From: Methylobacterium sp. J-067
GTDB taxonomy: Bacteria; Pseudomonadota; Alphaproteobacteria; Rhizobiales; Beijerinckiaceae
NCBI RefSeq assembly: GCF_022829465.1
Contig: NZ_JAKSXZ010000081.1
Coordinates: 62,001 to 126,000 of the forward strand
Direction of reading: 5' to 3'
DNA length: 64,000 nucleotides
The translations under genes were made by a program, and so were the position numbers. Under the pieces are notes generated by a model that searched no databases, was not told the origin of the DNA, and saw only the letters and a list, made by a program, of their open reading frames with translations. Numbering within the stretch: the stretch's first letter is position 1; each line of letters starts with the position of its first letter. Shown piece by piece: positions 26,356 to 36,536 of this stretch.

Positions 26356-28617
26356 ATGCCCGCTGCGCTCGGAGGCCCGCGCCTTCTGCTGCGCCGCCTC
26401 CGCGAAGCGATGGCGGAGCCGGTGAGCCCGCAGGCGCGTCTCGACCGGATCGTCGTGCTGATCGCTGCGAACGTGGTGGCCGAGGTCTGCTCGGTCTACG
26501 TCCTGCGCGACGACAACATCCTCGAACTCTTCGCCACCGAGGGCCTGAACCGCGAGGCGGTGCATCTCACGCGGCTGCGCGCCGACGAGGGCCTCGTCGG
26601 CCTCATCGCCTCCACCGCCGAGCCCCTCGCCCTCTCGGACGCGCAGAAGCACCCGGCCTTCTCGTACCGGCCGGAGACGGGGGAAGAGATCTACCACGCC
26701 TTCCTCGGCGTGCCGCTCCTGCGGGCGGGCCACACGCTCGGCGTGCTCACCGTCCAGAACAAGACCTACCGGGTCTATTCCGAGGAAGAGATCGAGGCGC
26801 TCCAGACCACCGCGATGGTGCTCTCGGAGATGATCGCCTCGGGCGAACTCGACGGGCTCGGCTCGCAGGCGAGCACCGCCAACCGCCGCCCGGTCATGGC
26901 GCGGGGCGTCGCCCTTTCGGACGGGATCGGGCTCGGCCACGTGGTGCTGCACGAGCCGCGCCTCGTGGTGAAGACCCTCATCGCCGAGAACGTCGACCGC
27001 GAGGTCGCCCGTCTCGATGCAGCCATCGAGGGCGTGCGCTCGGCCATCGATGCCTTGGTGGAGCGGGGCGACCGGATCGGCACCGCCGAATCCCGCGAGG
27101 TCCTGGAAACCGTGCGGATGTTCGCCCACGACCAGGGCTGGCTGCGGCGGATGCGCGAGGCCGTCGCCTCGGGCCTCACCGCCGAGGCCGCCGTGGAGCG
27201 GGTGCAGTCGGACAACCGGGCGCGGATGCTGCGCCAGTCCGATCCCTACCTGCGCGAGCGCCTGCACGATCTCGACGACCTCGCCAACCGCCTGCTGCGG
27301 GCGCTGATCGGCCCCGGCGCGGCGGGCACGGCGCCGTTGCCGGAGAACGCGATCCTCGTCGCCCGCACCATGGGGCCGGCGGCGCTCCTCGATTACGAAG
27401 CGGGGACGCTCCGGGGCATCGTGCTGGAGGAGGGCGGCCCGACAAGCCACGTCGCCATCGTGGCGCGGGCGCTCGGCATCCCCGCCGTGGGCGAGGTCGA
27501 GAACGCCACGGCGCTCTGCGAATCCGGCGACGCGATCATCGTGGACGGCGTGGCGGGCGAGATCCATGTCCGGCCAGGGCCGGAGATCGAATCCTCCTAC
27601 GCCGAGATGGTGCGCCTGCGCGCCCGGCGGCAGGAGCAGTACCGCGCCCTGCGGGACGTCCCCGCCATCACCCGCGACGGGGTGAAGGTCGGCCTCAACC
27701 TCAATGCCGGGCTGCTCATCGACTTCAGCCATCTGGACGAGACCGGGGCGGAGGGCGTCGGCCTGTTCCGCACCGAGTTGCAGTTCATGGTCGCCCAGCG
27801 GATGCCCTCGGCGGCGGAGCAGCAGGCGCTCTATTCCCAGGCCTTCGCGGCCTCGGGCGGGCGGCCGGTGACGGTGCGCACCCTCGACATCGGCGGCGAC
27901 AAGATCCTGCCGTACATGGCCAAGCTGGAGGAGGAGAACCCGGCTTTGGGCTGGCGGGCGATCCGCATCGGCCTCGACCGGCCGGCGCTCCTGCGGATGC
28001 AGCTGCGGGCCCTCCTGAAGGCGGCCGAGGGGCGGCCCCTCAAGATCATGTTCCCGATGGTCGCGACCGTGCACGAATTCGTGCAGGCGCGGGAGATCGT
28101 GGACCGGGAGAAGGCCCATCTCGCCCGGCACGGCTACAAGCTGCCCCAGCCCTGCGAATTGGGGGCGATGGTCGAGGTGCCCTCGCTGCTGTTCCAGATC
28201 GACGAGATCGCCCGCGAGGCGGATTTCCTTTCGGTCGGCTCCAACGACCTGATGCAGTTCCTGTTTGCGGTAGACCGCGAGAACCGGCGCGTGGCCGACC
28301 GGTTCGATCCGCTCTCCGTGGCGGCCCTGCGCGCCTTCCGGCTGATCGCGGAGCGGGCCAACGCGGCCGGCTGCCCGGTGACGGTCTGCGGCGAGATCGG
28401 CGGGCGCCCCCTCGACGCGATGGCGCTGATCGGGCTCGGCTTCCGCAACCTGTCGATGTCGCCCGCCGCCATCGGCCCCCTGAAGGCGATGGTGCTCAGC
28501 CTCGACGCGGGGGAGGTCGCCCGGCTGATCGAGGCCGAGATGACGACGATGCACGACGGCCAGACCCTGCGGCCGCTGCTCACCGCCTACGCCCGCGACA
28601 ACGGCGTCCCGATCTAG
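26356..28617 (+). CDS. ptsP: Phosphoenolpyruvate-protein phosphotransferase PtsP (EI-Ntr)
   Basis: A 753-residue first enzyme of the nitrogen-related phosphotransferase system. Domain order: GAF (about 20-165), EI N-terminal domain, the swivelling phosphohistidine domain with active-site H365 in [17 protein letters not shown], and the PEP-binding TIM barrel with [27 protein letters not shown] and VGSNDLMQF. It passes phosphate from PEP to NPr and EIIA-Ntr, a regulatory chain in proteobacteria without sugar PTS; the GAF domain is thought to sense glutamine. The ATG at 26356 starts the [19 protein letters not shown] segment. Location behind lysC is common in Rhizobiales. Confidence 0.95.
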   Translation: MPAALGGPRLLLRRLREAMAEPVSPQARLDRIVVLIAANVVAEVCSVYVLRDDNILELFATEGLNREAVHLTRLRADEGLVGLIASTAEPLALSDAQKHPAFSYRPETGEEIYHAFLGVPLLRAGHTLGVLTVQNKTYRVYSEEEIEALQTTAMVLSEMIASGELDGLGSQASTANRRPVMARGVALSDGIGLGHVVLHEPRLVVKTLIAENVDREVARLDAAIEGVRSAIDALVERGDRIGTAESREVLETVRMFAHDQGWLRRMREAVASGLTAEAAVERVQSDNRARMLRQSDPYLRERLHDLDDLANRLLRALIGPGAAGTAPLPENAILVARTMGPAALLDYEAGTLRGIVLEEGGPTSHVAIVARALGIPAVGEVENATALCESGDAIIVDGVAGEIHVRPGPEIESSYAEMVRLRARRQEQYRALRDVPAITRDGVKVGLNLNAGLLIDFSHLDETGAEGVGLFRTELQFMVAQRMPSAAEQQALYSQAFAASGGRPVTVRTLDIGGDKILPYMAKLEEENPALGWRAIRIGLDRPALLRMQLRALLKAAEGRPLKIMFPMVATVHEFVQAREIVDREKAHLARHGYKLPQPCELGAMVEVPSLLFQIDEIAREADFLSVGSNDLMQFLFAVDRENRRVADRFDPLSVAALRAFRLIAERANAAGCPVTVCGEIGGRPLDAMALIGLGFRNLSMSPAAIGPLKAMVLSLDAGEVARLIEAEMTTMHDGQTLRPLLTAYARDNGVPI

Positions 28618-28712
28618 CGACGCCCGCCGCACCTTGCGAAACCTTTCGCCGTGGTTGTACCCCCTCGCGGAACCGGGCCGACACACCGACGTCCCCACAG
28701 AACAACCGGGCG

Positions 28713-29798
28713 ATGATACCTTTTCCCCCCGAACGCCTCGACGCCATCCTCGTCCGGCACGATCTCGTCACCGCGCAGCTCGCCTCCGGCGAGGGCGATG
28801 CCGAGACGGTCGTGCAGCTCTCGCGCGAATTGTCCGACCTCGATCCCGTGGTCGCGGCGATCCGCGAGTACCGCTCCGCCCTCGATAACCTGAAGGGCAT
28901 CGAGACGATGATCGAGGAGGCCGGCACCGACCCGGAGATGCGCGCCTTCGCCGCCGAGGAGAAACCGCCGGCCGAGGAGGCCCTGGAGGCCGCCCACCGT
29001 GCCCTGCAGCTGATGCTGCTCCCGAAGGATGCGGCGGACGAGAAGAGCGCCATCCTCGAAATCCGCGCCGGGACCGGCGGGGACGAGGCGGCCCTGTTCG
29101 CGGGCGACCTGTTCCGCATGTACGCCAAATATGCCGAGACGAAGGGCTGGCGGGTCGAGTTGGTCTCGGAGAGCGAGGGCACGGTCGGCGGCTACCGCGA
29201 GGTGATCGCCGAGGTGAAGGGCCGGGGCGTGTTCGCCCGGATGAAGTTCGAGAGCGGTGCCCACCGGGTGCAGCGCGTGCCCGACACGGAGACGCAAGGG
29301 CGCATCCACACCTCCGCCGCCACCGTCGCGGTGCTGCCGGAGGCCGAGGATGTCGACATCGTCGTCAACGATGCCGACCTGAAGATCGACACGATGCGGG
29401 CGCAAGGGGCGGGCGGCCAGCACGTCAACAAGACGGAATCGGCGATCCGCATCACCCACCTGCCGACGGGGATCGTGGTCTTCGTCCAGGAGGAGCGCTC
29501 GCAGCACAAGAACCGGGCGCGGGCGATGTCGCTCCTGCGCGCGAAGCTCTACGACGCCGAGCGCACCGCGAAGGATTTCGCCCGCGCCGCCGACCGCAAG
29601 GCGCAGGTCGGCTCCGGTGATCGCTCGGAGCGGATCCGCACCTACAATTTCCCGCAGGGGCGGGTGACGGACCACCGCATCAACCTCACCCTCTACAAGC
29701 TCGAAGAGGTGATGGCCGGCACCGCCCTGGACGAGGTGGTGGACGCCCTCATCGCCGAGCACCAGGCGGAACTGCTGGCCGCCGAGGGGATGGCGTGA
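28713..29798 (+). CDS. prfA: Peptide chain release factor 1
   Basis: A 361-residue class I release factor that reads UAA and UAG stops. The catalytic GGQ is at residues 234-236 in [13 protein letters not shown], and the anticodon-like loop lies in the middle domain. The C-terminus has [20 protein letters not shown]. The ATG at 28713 starts the usual short N-terminus. The stop overlaps the GTG of prmC by 4 nt, so the factor and the enzyme that methylates its GGQ glutamine are translationally coupled. Confidence 0.97.
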   Translation: MIPFPPERLDAILVRHDLVTAQLASGEGDAETVVQLSRELSDLDPVVAAIREYRSALDNLKGIETMIEEAGTDPEMRAFAAEEKPPAEEALEAAHRALQLMLLPKDAADEKSAILEIRAGTGGDEAALFAGDLFRMYAKYAETKGWRVELVSESEGTVGGYREVIAEVKGRGVFARMKFESGAHRVQRVPDTETQGRIHTSAATVAVLPEAEDVDIVVNDADLKIDTMRAQGAGGQHVNKTESAIRITHLPTGIVVFVQEERSQHKNRARAMSLLRAKLYDAERTAKDFARAADRKAQVGSGDRSERIRTYNFPQGRVTDHRINLTLYKLEEVMAGTALDEVVDALIAEHQAELLAAEGMA

Positions 29799-30670
29799 GC
29801 GGGGAGGGCGGCCTCGACGCTTCCCTGTCCCTGCGCGACGCGATCCGCCGGGCGGGCGCGGTCCTTGCCGCCGCCGGCATCGCGCAGGCCGAGGGGGATG
29901 CGCGCTTCCTCGTGCTCGGCCTGCTCGGCCTGTCCTCCCGCGATCTCGCCCTCGACGGCCACCGCCCCATTGGGGCGGAGGCGCCCCGCCTGTCGGAGGC
30001 CCTGGCGCGGCGTGTGGCCGGGGAGCCGGTCGCGCGCATCCTCGGCGCCTGGGAATTCTGGGGCCTGCCCTTCGCCCTCGGGCCGGACACCCTGGTGCCG
30101 CGCCCGGACACCGAGACCGTCGTGGAGGCGGCGCTCGCCGCCTTGCCCGACCGGCGGGCGCCCCTCCGCATCCTCGATCTCGGCACCGGCTCGGGCTGCA
30201 TCCTCGTGGCGCTCCTGAGCGAACTGCCGAACGCCACCGGCTTCGGCCTCGACCGCTCGGAGGCGGCCCTGCACACCGCCCGCGCCAACGCCGAGGCGAA
30301 CGGCGTCGGCGGGCGGGCCTGTTTCGTGCGGGGCGATTGGTGCGCCGCCCTGCGGGGGCCCTTTGATCTCGTCGTGTCGAACCCGCCCTACATCGCCGCC
30401 GCCATCATCGCCGGGCTCGACCGGGAGGTGGCCGAGCACGACCCCCGCGCCGCCCTCGACGGCGGGGCGGACGGTCTCGGCGCCTACCGCCAGATCCTCG
30501 GCGCCCTCGGGCAGGGCGGGATACTGGCGCCCGGCGCGCCCGCGATCCTCGAGATCGGATACGATCAGGCCGAGTCCGTCCGAGCAATCGGGGTGGCCAG
30601 CGGGCTTCGCAGCACGGGATTGTTTCAGGATCTTGCTGGACGCGACCGTGCTCTCAGCTTCGTGCATTGA
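29795..30670 (+). CDS. prmC: Peptide chain release factor N5-glutamine methyltransferase
   Basis: A 291-residue SAM methyltransferase that modifies the glutamine of the GGQ motif of release factors. The SAM loop is [15 protein letters not shown] and the catalytic NPPY is at residues 196-199 ([11 protein letters not shown]). The N-terminal helical domain has [14 protein letters not shown] and [12 protein letters not shown]. The GTG start overlaps the prfA stop. The gene is followed by an unusually long gap of 469 bp. Confidence 0.95.
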   Translation: MSGEGGLDASLSLRDAIRRAGAVLAAAGIAQAEGDARFLVLGLLGLSSRDLALDGHRPIGAEAPRLSEALARRVAGEPVARILGAWEFWGLPFALGPDTLVPRPDTETVVEAALAALPDRRAPLRILDLGTGSGCILVALLSELPNATGFGLDRSEAALHTARANAEANGVGGRACFVRGDWCAALRGPFDLVVSNPPYIAAAIIAGLDREVAEHDPRAALDGGADGLGAYRQILGALGQGGILAPGAPAILEIGYDQAESVRAIGVASGLRSTGLFQDLAGRDRALSFVH

Positions 30671-31139
30671 ATTTGGCCGAGAGGGCGCCCAGATCGAGCC
30701 TCCGAATACAAGTCGAGCCGTCGCCCGCAGCCTGCGTAGCGTCCGCGAGGAGCCGCAAACCGAAAAAAGCTTGTTGCAGCGCGCATGAGACGGTAGACTC
30801 CGCTTGAAGATCGCGAACGTTTCGTTAAGACGAGCCGCGATAGGGTCGGTGGAGACCACGGCCGCCACGTAGTTCGCCGACCCCCTCAAGATCCGGAACA
30901 GGGTGTACGCGAGGCTCGCGCGCCGGTCCGGTACCGCTCGAATCTGACAATCGCCTTGTGGTCCGCGCCGATGCCTCGGCCTGCGACGCAAGCGGTGGCT
31001 CAGGCGAACGGTGAGGTTCGTGCGAGGTGTTGCACGGCTGCTTTCGGGCAGTACGGGTCGGGACGACGCACCGGAGCCGTGCGCGACCCCGAACGTCCCT
31101 TTGACTTGTCTGGCGTGAACTGAGGGTCACTGAAGACCG
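30671..31139. other. 469-bp intergenic region without a recognisable gene
   Basis: Between prmC and the DUF4167 gene I find no convincing reading frame and no RNA I can name. Composition is somewhat less GC-rich than the flanking genes, with an A-run (GAAAAAAG near 30762) and several CGAACG/GAACGT-like words. A TTGACT at 31101-31106 may be the -35 of the DUF4167 gene, but the -10 is unclear. An open frame on the minus strand crosses the region and enters prmC in antisense; it lacks any family signature. Confidence 0.4.
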
Positions 31140-32285
31140 ATGAGACCGAACCAGAATCGACGGATGCGCGGGCGTAATCGCCCCAAGGGTCCCAATCCGC
31201 TGACGCGCTCGTACGAATCGAACGGCCCCGACGTCAAGATCCGCGGTACCGCTCAGCACATCGCCGACAAGTACGCGCAGCTCGCCCGCGACGCTCTGGC
31301 GGCCGGCGATCCCGTCGCCGCCGAGAACTACTTCCAGCACGGCGAGCATTACTTCCGCATCATCTCCGGTGCGCAGGAGCAGACGCGCCCGGTCGCCGGC
31401 GGCTATGCCGCCCGTGCCTTCGACGAGGAGATGGACGAGGGCGACGAGGAGGCCCAGGGCCAGGGCGGCCAGCCGAACGGGCAGGCCTATAACGGCCAGG
31501 GCTACGGCCAGGACGAGTACGGCGACCCCGGCCACCAGCCGCAGCCCTATGAGGGCCGCCAGGATTACCAGGACAACGGGCGCCAGAACCGCGACCGTTT
31601 CCAGAACCGCGACCAGCGCCGCTTCGACGGCCAGCCGCGCCAGGACAATGGGCGCCAGGACAACGGCCGGCAGGACCGCCAGGATTACAACCGGGACCGT
31701 CCGCGCCAGGAGAACCGGCAGGACGGGAACCGGCAGGATTACAACCGGCAGGACCGGCAGGATTATCCGCGCCAGGACCGGCAGGACCGCCAGGAGTATC
31801 GCGGCCAGCAGGAGAACAACCGGCAGGACCGTCCGCGCCAGGATTACCAGCGCAGCGAGGGCCAGGAGTTCCGGCAGGAGCGCCAGGACCGTCCCGAGCG
31901 GCAGGACCGCACCGAGCGCCAAGACCGCACCGAGCGCCAGGAGCAGCGGCGCGAGTTCCGCCCCGAGACGCCGCGCGCCGAGTTCCAGCGTCCCGAGGCG
32001 GCGCCACGCCGTGAGCGCCGTCGCGAGGAGCCGGCCGCCGTCACCGAGGAGGCCGCAGCCCTGCCGGCCTTCCTGATGGCGCCCGCCCGCCCGATCGCCT
32101 CGACCTCCCCGGCCGTCCCGACCGCCTCGCCGGAGCCCGAGTCGCCGCCGGCCGCCGAGGCCGCCGCCGCCGACGAGGCGCCCGCGGCGAAGCCCCGCCG
32201 CCGCCGCCGTCCGCGCTTCGAAAGCGCCGCCGCCGAGGCGGGTGAGGGCGGTGCCCCGTCCTCCGACGAGACGCCCACCGAGTGA
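31140..32285 (+). CDS. DUF4167 protein with RQD-rich repeat region
   Basis: A 381-residue protein. The N-terminal 80 residues are the DUF4167 domain: a basic head, MRPNQNRRMRGRNRPKG, then SNGPDVKIRGTAQHIADKY and AAENYFQHGEHYFRII. Residues from about 95 to 290 are low complexity, with many RQD, RQDY and RQDRQDY repeats, followed by an Ala/Pro/Glu-rich tail and a basic RRRRR patch near the end. The composition and the conserved RNA-binding-like head suggest a nucleic-acid-associated protein, but its role is not known. The repeats are also visible in DNA as CAGGA(C/T) words (31640-31930). Confidence 0.85.
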   Translation: MRPNQNRRMRGRNRPKGPNPLTRSYESNGPDVKIRGTAQHIADKYAQLARDALAAGDPVAAENYFQHGEHYFRIISGAQEQTRPVAGGYAARAFDEEMDEGDEEAQGQGGQPNGQAYNGQGYGQDEYGDPGHQPQPYEGRQDYQDNGRQNRDRFQNRDQRRFDGQPRQDNGRQDNGRQDRQDYNRDRPRQENRQDGNRQDYNRQDRQDYPRQDRQDRQEYRGQQENNRQDRPRQDYQRSEGQEFRQERQDRPERQDRTERQDRTERQEQRREFRPETPRAEFQRPEAAPRRERRREEPAAVTEEAAALPAFLMAPARPIASTSPAVPTASPEPESPPAAEAAAADEAPAAKPRRRRRPRFESAAAEAGEGGAPSSDETPTE

Positions 32286-32383
32286 GCCTTCCCCCGCCGC
32301 CCCGCCGTCATGGGAGGGCGGCGGGGATTGTCCTGCACCCCAGGGCTGTCTATCTCGCCTCGGCCGTGAAACCCTGGATTCCG

Positions 32384-33256
32384 ATGGCCGCTCTGCCCCG
32401 ACGTCTCCTCGCTGGCCTGCTGGTGCTCGCGAGCCCCGCGCTCGCCGCCCCCGCCACTCCGGAGCCTTCCGAGGCGCAAGCGCCCGCGCAGGCCCCGGTC
32501 GTCCTGGCCAACCACCGGGCGGTCTACGACCTCTCCCTCAGCGGCAGCACGAGCACCCGCGCCGTCGAAGCGGCGCGCGGGCGCATCGTCCTCGACTTCC
32601 GGGGGGATGCCTGCCGGGGCTACACGATGCAGACGCGGCAGGTCACGGAGCTGACCTCCGGCGAGACCGGCACCCGCGTCTCGGACCTGCGCAGCACGAC
32701 CTTCGAGAGCGGCGACGCGCGGGAATTCCGCTTCAAGACGACCACGGTCTCCGACGGCGACAACGCGGCCCCCGTGGACGGCACGGCCACGGAGGATGCC
32801 AGCGGGCTCACGGTGAAGCTGAAGGGCAAGCCGAAGCCCATCACCGCCTCGGGGCCAGTGCTGTTCCCGAGCGCGCATATGCGCAAGCTCGTGGAGATGG
32901 CGCGGGCCGGGCAGACCACGCTCTCGGTCAAGGTCTATGACGGTTCGGACGACGGCCGGAAGGTCTACGACACCTTCGCGGTGATCGGCCACGAGGCGGT
33001 CTCCGGCACCGATCTGGAGAAGCCGCTTCAGACGGGGCCCATCGCCTCGGTGAAGCGCTGGCCGGTGAAGCTCACCTACTACACCGAGGGCGCCGGCGAG
33101 CGCACGCCGATCTACACCCTGAGCTTCGACCTCTACGAGAACGGCGTCAGCGGCCGGATCAAGCTCGATTACGGCGAGTTCGTCCTGGCCGGCACGATGA
33201 CCACCCTCGATCTGGACACGACGCCGCCGAAGGCGGGCAAGGGCTGCACGCCGTAG
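32384..33256 (+). CDS. eipB: Cell envelope integrity protein EipB (DUF1849)
   Basis: A 290-residue periplasmic protein with a signal peptide in the first 21 residues (ending PALAA). The mature chain has the DUF1849 pattern: VLANHRAVYDLSL, GRIVLDFRGDACRGYTM, the SDLRSTTFESGD strand and YTLSFDLYENGVSGRIKLDY. Two cysteines, one in GDACRG and one at the C-terminus in GKGCTP, match the disulphide described for Brucella EipB, a beta-spiral protein needed for envelope integrity. The start is the ATG at 32384, where the signal peptide begins. It is convergent with the DUF3572 gene. Confidence 0.88.
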   Translation: MAALPRRLLAGLLVLASPALAAPATPEPSEAQAPAQAPVVLANHRAVYDLSLSGSTSTRAVEAARGRIVLDFRGDACRGYTMQTRQVTELTSGETGTRVSDLRSTTFESGDAREFRFKTTTVSDGDNAAPVDGTATEDASGLTVKLKGKPKPITASGPVLFPSAHMRKLVEMARAGQTTLSVKVYDGSDDGRKVYDTFAVIGHEAVSGTDLEKPLQTGPIASVKRWPVKLTYYTEGAGERTPIYTLSFDLYENGVSGRIKLDYGEFVLAGTMTTLDLDTTPPKAGKGCTP

Positions 33257-33259
33257 GCG

Positions 33260-33562
33260 TCACGCCCACTCGTCGTCGGGCCAGGGCGACAGGCGCTGCC
33301 ACGCAGCGACGATCCGCTCCGGCTTGATCTCTAGGGCCTGCGCGCAGGCGAGCAGCACCGGCTCGTTCCCCGCGACATGATCGAGCACGCCCGCGAGGAA
33401 CGCGGGGTCCTTGGCGCCGGCCCGAACCGCCTCCAGATCGAGTCCGGTGGCGGCGAGGAAAGGAAAAAGCCGGTCTTCATCCCCAAGGATCCACAGCAGA
33501 ACATCGAGGGCGATGCCTTCCGCAGGGTCATCCGCTTGGTGCAATTTGCCTTTCGTCAACAT
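33260..33562 (-). CDS. DUF3572 family protein
   Basis: A 100-residue acidic helical protein of the DUF3572 family, seen in GIALDVLLWILGDEDRLFPF, LAATGLDLEAVR and ERIVAAWQRLSPWPDDEWA. It is restricted to alphaproteobacteria and has no known function. It is divergent from divK, 73 bp away, an arrangement I recall from other Rhizobiales. The stop lies 3 bp from the end of eipB on the other strand. Confidence 0.85.
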   Translation of the reverse strand: MLTKGKLHQADDPAEGIALDVLLWILGDEDRLFPFLAATGLDLEAVRAGAKDPAFLAGVLDHVAGNEPVLLACAQALEIKPERIVAAWQRLSPWPDDEWA

Positions 33563-33635
33563 GTAACCCTTAAAACCGACGCAATGGGGCTGATGGGTCC
33601 TTAATCATGATCGGCTCTGACCGAGGCAAGGAACC

Positions 33636-34007
33636 ATGTCGAAGACGGTGCTCATCGTCGAGGACAACGAACTGAACATGAAGCTGTTCAACGACCTCCT
33701 GGAGGCGAACGGCTACGCGACCCTGAAGACCGCCAACGGCATCGAGGCGATCGAGCTGGCGCGCGCCCATCATCCCGACCTGATCCTCATGGACATCCAG
33801 TTGCCCGAGGTGTCCGGCCTGGAAGTCACGAAGTGGCTGAAGGAAGACGACGACCTGAAGTCGATTCCGATCATTGCCATCACGGCCTTCGCCATGAAGG
33901 GCGACGAGGAGCGGATTCGCGAGGGCGGCTGCGAGGCCTATTTGTCCAAGCCCATCTCCGTCGCGAAGTTTTTGGCAACCGTTCGCGCGTATCTTGAACC
34001 GAAATGA
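33636..34007 (+). CDS. divK: Single-domain response regulator DivK
   Basis: A 123-residue receiver-only protein. The acidic pocket residues are E9 and D10, the phosphoacceptor is D53 in [13 protein letters not shown], and the conserved lysine is in AYLSKPISV. In Caulobacter and Rhizobiales, DivK is phosphorylated by PleC/DivJ and controls the CckA-CtrA cell-cycle pathway. The identification rests on near-canonical sequence ([19 protein letters not shown]) and on pleD directly downstream, the classical pair. The ATG at 33636 follows GAGGCAAGGAACC. Confidence 0.95.
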   Translation: MSKTVLIVEDNELNMKLFNDLLEANGYATLKTANGIEAIELARAHHPDLILMDIQLPEVSGLEVTKWLKEDDDLKSIPIIAITAFAMKGDEERIREGGCEAYLSKPISVAKFLATVRAYLEPK

Positions 34008-34091
34008 TGCGGCGCAGGGCCGTCTCCCCCGTCGCGAGACCTTGAGTCGCGCCCGAGGGTTGGCGACGGCGAGCGACGCAAGCGAGGTAGC

Positions 34092-35465
34092 ATGTCGGCC
34101 CGCGTCCTGATCGTCGATGACCTCTTCCCGAACGTCAAACTGCTCGAAACGAAGCTCGGCCTGGAGTATTTCGACACCCTCGCGGCGATGAACGGCCCCG
34201 ATGCCATCGCGATCTGCGAGAAGGGCCTCTGCGACATCGTCCTGCTCGATGTGATGATGCCGGGCATGGACGGATTCGAGGTCTGCCGCCGCCTCAAGAG
34301 CAATCCCGTCACGGCGCATATCCCGGTGGTGATGGTCACCGCCCTCGACCAGCCCTCCGACCGGCTGAAGGGCCTCGATGCGGGCGCCGACGACTTCCTG
34401 ACCAAGCCGGTCGACGACACCGCGCTGTTCACCCGCGTGCGCAGCCTCGTCCGCCTGAAGGCCGTCACCGACGAGTTGCGCCAGCGCGCGCTCGCCTCCC
34501 GCGCCATCGGGATGGGCGACCCCCTCACCACCGCCGCCGCCGAGACCGGCCTCGACGCGCGCATCCTCCTCGTGGAGGATCGCCCCGGCGCCACGGAGCG
34601 GATGGCCATGGCGCTCAGCCAGCTCCACCGCGTGACCGTGGAGGCCGACCCGCTCGTCGCGATCCAGGTGGCGGCCGAGGGCGATTTCGACCTCGCCCTG
34701 GTCAGCCTCGACCTGCAGGGCCATGACGGCCTGCGGCTGTGCAGCCAGCTTCGCTCCCTCGACCGGACGCGGGGCATGCCGCTGATCATGGTGGCGGAGG
34801 CGCACGACCGCGCCCGGATCGTCCGGGGCCTCGATTTCGGCGTCCACGACTACCTGATGCGTCCCGTCGACCGGAACGAGCTGCTGGCCCGCGCCCGCAC
34901 CCAGGTCCGCCGCAAACGCTATTCCGACGTGCTGCGCGGGGCCATGCAGGCCTCCCTGCAGATGGCGGTGACGGACGGCCTCACCGGCCTGCACAACCGC
35001 CGCTACCTCGACAATCATCTCGGCGTGCTGTTCTCCGAGGAGGCGATGCGCCACCGGCCGCTGGCCGCGCTCATCCTCGACATCGACCGCTTCAAGGCGA
35101 TCAACGACACCTACGGCCACGAGGCCGGGGACGAGGTGCTGCGCGCCTTCGCCGAGCGCGTGCGCCAGCACACGCGGCCCATCGACATCGTCGCCCGCTA
35201 CGGCGGCGAGGAAATCGTGGTGATCCTGCCCGATTCCGGCCTTGCCGAAGCCCACGCCATTGCCGAGCGCATCCGCGAGCGGATCCAGGCCGTGCCCTTC
35301 GCCGTCCAGCGCGACACGCGCAGTCTGTCCGTCACCGTCTCCATCGGCGTCGCGACCCGCTGCGCCGACGACGCCTCGCCGGGAGACATGCTGCGCCGGG
35401 CCGACGAGGGCCTGTACGAGGCCAAGGCAGGCGGACGGAACCGGGTCGTCGCCCAGGCGGCCTGA
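34092..35465 (+). CDS. pleD: Diguanylate cyclase response regulator PleD
   Basis: A 457-residue protein with two receiver domains and a GGDEF domain. REC1 (residues 1-120) has the phosphoacceptor in IVLLDVMMPGMDGFEV and TKPVDD; REC2 (about 155-270) is a degenerate adaptor. The GGDEF domain has the active-site form RYGGEEIVVILP, and an RPID inhibitory I-site (RxxD) five residues before the GG, so product inhibition by c-di-GMP is expected. It makes c-di-GMP in response to phosphorylation and drives polar development in Caulobacter. It follows divK by 84 bp. Confidence 0.95.
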   Translation: MSARVLIVDDLFPNVKLLETKLGLEYFDTLAAMNGPDAIAICEKGLCDIVLLDVMMPGMDGFEVCRRLKSNPVTAHIPVVMVTALDQPSDRLKGLDAGADDFLTKPVDDTALFTRVRSLVRLKAVTDELRQRALASRAIGMGDPLTTAAAETGLDARILLVEDRPGATERMAMALSQLHRVTVEADPLVAIQVAAEGDFDLALVSLDLQGHDGLRLCSQLRSLDRTRGMPLIMVAEAHDRARIVRGLDFGVHDYLMRPVDRNELLARARTQVRRKRYSDVLRGAMQASLQMAVTDGLTGLHNRRYLDNHLGVLFSEEAMRHRPLAALILDIDRFKAINDTYGHEAGDEVLRAFAERVRQHTRPIDIVARYGGEEIVVILPDSGLAEAHAIAERIRERIQAVPFAVQRDTRSLSVTVSIGVATRCADDASPGDMLRRADEGLYEAKAGGRNRVVAQAA

Positions 35466-35573
35466 CCCGCCGCAGAGGTTGACAGCGTCGGCCTTTGCGC
35501 CAACACCTCGCGCCGGCCGCGGCCGGGCTCCCCACCGGGCGTGCGACATCCCACGACTCGGTTACGGAACTCC

Positions 35574-36536
35574 ATGGCGGTCACGCGCTCCTATCTCGAC
35601 TTCGAGAAGCCGGTGGCTGAGCTCGAAGCGAAGCTCGAAGAACTGCGCGCCGTCGGCAACCAGGACGGCGCCGTCTCGATCAGCGAGGAAGTCGGCCGGC
35701 TGGAAGCGAAGGCCCGCCAGGCCCTTGCGGAGATCTACGCCGCCCTCACGCCCTGGCAGAAGACGCAGGTGGCCCGCCACCCGCAGCGCCCGCATTTCGT
35801 GGATTACTGCGCCGGGCTCATCACCGAATTCACCCCGCTGGCGGGCGACCGCACCTTCGGCGAGGACGAAGCCATCGTCGGCGGCTTCGGCCGCTTCAAC
35901 GGCCGCCCGGTCTGCGTCCTCGGCCAGGAGAAGGGCGCCACCACCGAGGCCCGCCTGCGCCACAATTTCGGGATGGCCCGCCCCGAGGGCTACCGCAAGG
36001 CCGTGCGCCTGATGGAGACCGCCGACCGGTTCGGCCTGCCGGTGATCGCCTTCGTGGACACGGCCGGCGCCTATCCGGGCATCGAGGCCGAGGAGCGTGG
36101 GCAGGCCGAGGCCATCGCCCGGTCCACGGAAGCTTGCCTCGGCCTGTCGGTGCCCAACGTCGCGCTGGTGATCGGGGAGGGCGGTTCGGGCGGTGCCATC
36201 GCACTCGCCACCGCCAACCGGGTGCTGATGCTGGAACACGCGATCTACGGCGTGATCTCGCCGGAGGGCGCGGCCTCGATCCTGTGGCGCGACGGCGGCC
36301 GGGCGCACGAGGCGGCCACCGCCATGAAGATCACCGCGCAGGACCTGCTGCGGCTGGGCGTCATCGACGCCATTGTCCCCGAGGCGGTCGGCGGCGCGCA
36401 CCGGGACCGCGAGGGCGCGGTGCAGGCGGCGGGTCAGGCCATCACCGAATCCCTCGCCATGTTCGACGGGCTCGACGGGACCGCGATCCGTGGGCGCCGG
36501 GCCGACAAGTTCCTCGAGATCGGCAGGCGCCTGTGA
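35574..36536 (+). CDS. accA: Acetyl-CoA carboxylase carboxyltransferase subunit alpha
   Basis: A 320-residue subunit that with AccD moves carboxyl from biotin to acetyl-CoA, giving malonyl-CoA for fatty acid synthesis. Signatures are [19 protein letters not shown] at the start, [37 protein letters not shown] and [11 protein letters not shown]. The ATG at 35574 is chosen by the conserved N-terminus. Its stop overlaps the GTG of the following DUF1796 gene. Confidence 0.96.
   Translation: MAVTRSYLDFEKPVAELEAKLEELRAVGNQDGAVSISEEVGRLEAKARQALAEIYAALTPWQKTQVARHPQRPHFVDYCAGLITEFTPLAGDRTFGEDEAIVGGFGRFNGRPVCVLGQEKGATTEARLRHNFGMARPEGYRKAVRLMETADRFGLPVIAFVDTAGAYPGIEAEERGQAEAIARSTEACLGLSVPNVALVIGEGGSGGAIALATANRVLMLEHAIYGVISPEGAASILWRDGGRAHEAATAMKITAQDLLRLGVIDAIVPEAVGGAHRDREGAVQAAGQAITESLAMFDGLDGTAIRGRRADKFLEIGRRL

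Noticed and set aside
29693..30991. Minus-strand frame crossing the prmC-DUF4167 gap as a gene
   Set aside because: Most of it is antisense to prmC, and the part in the gap has no recognisable motif or ribosome site.
30825..31922. Long hydrophobic-looking minus-strand frame opposite the DUF4167 gene
   Set aside because: Its Leu/Val/Ala-rich protein comes from the reverse complement of the RQD repeats. It has no start signal and the DUF4167 domain on the plus strand is conserved.
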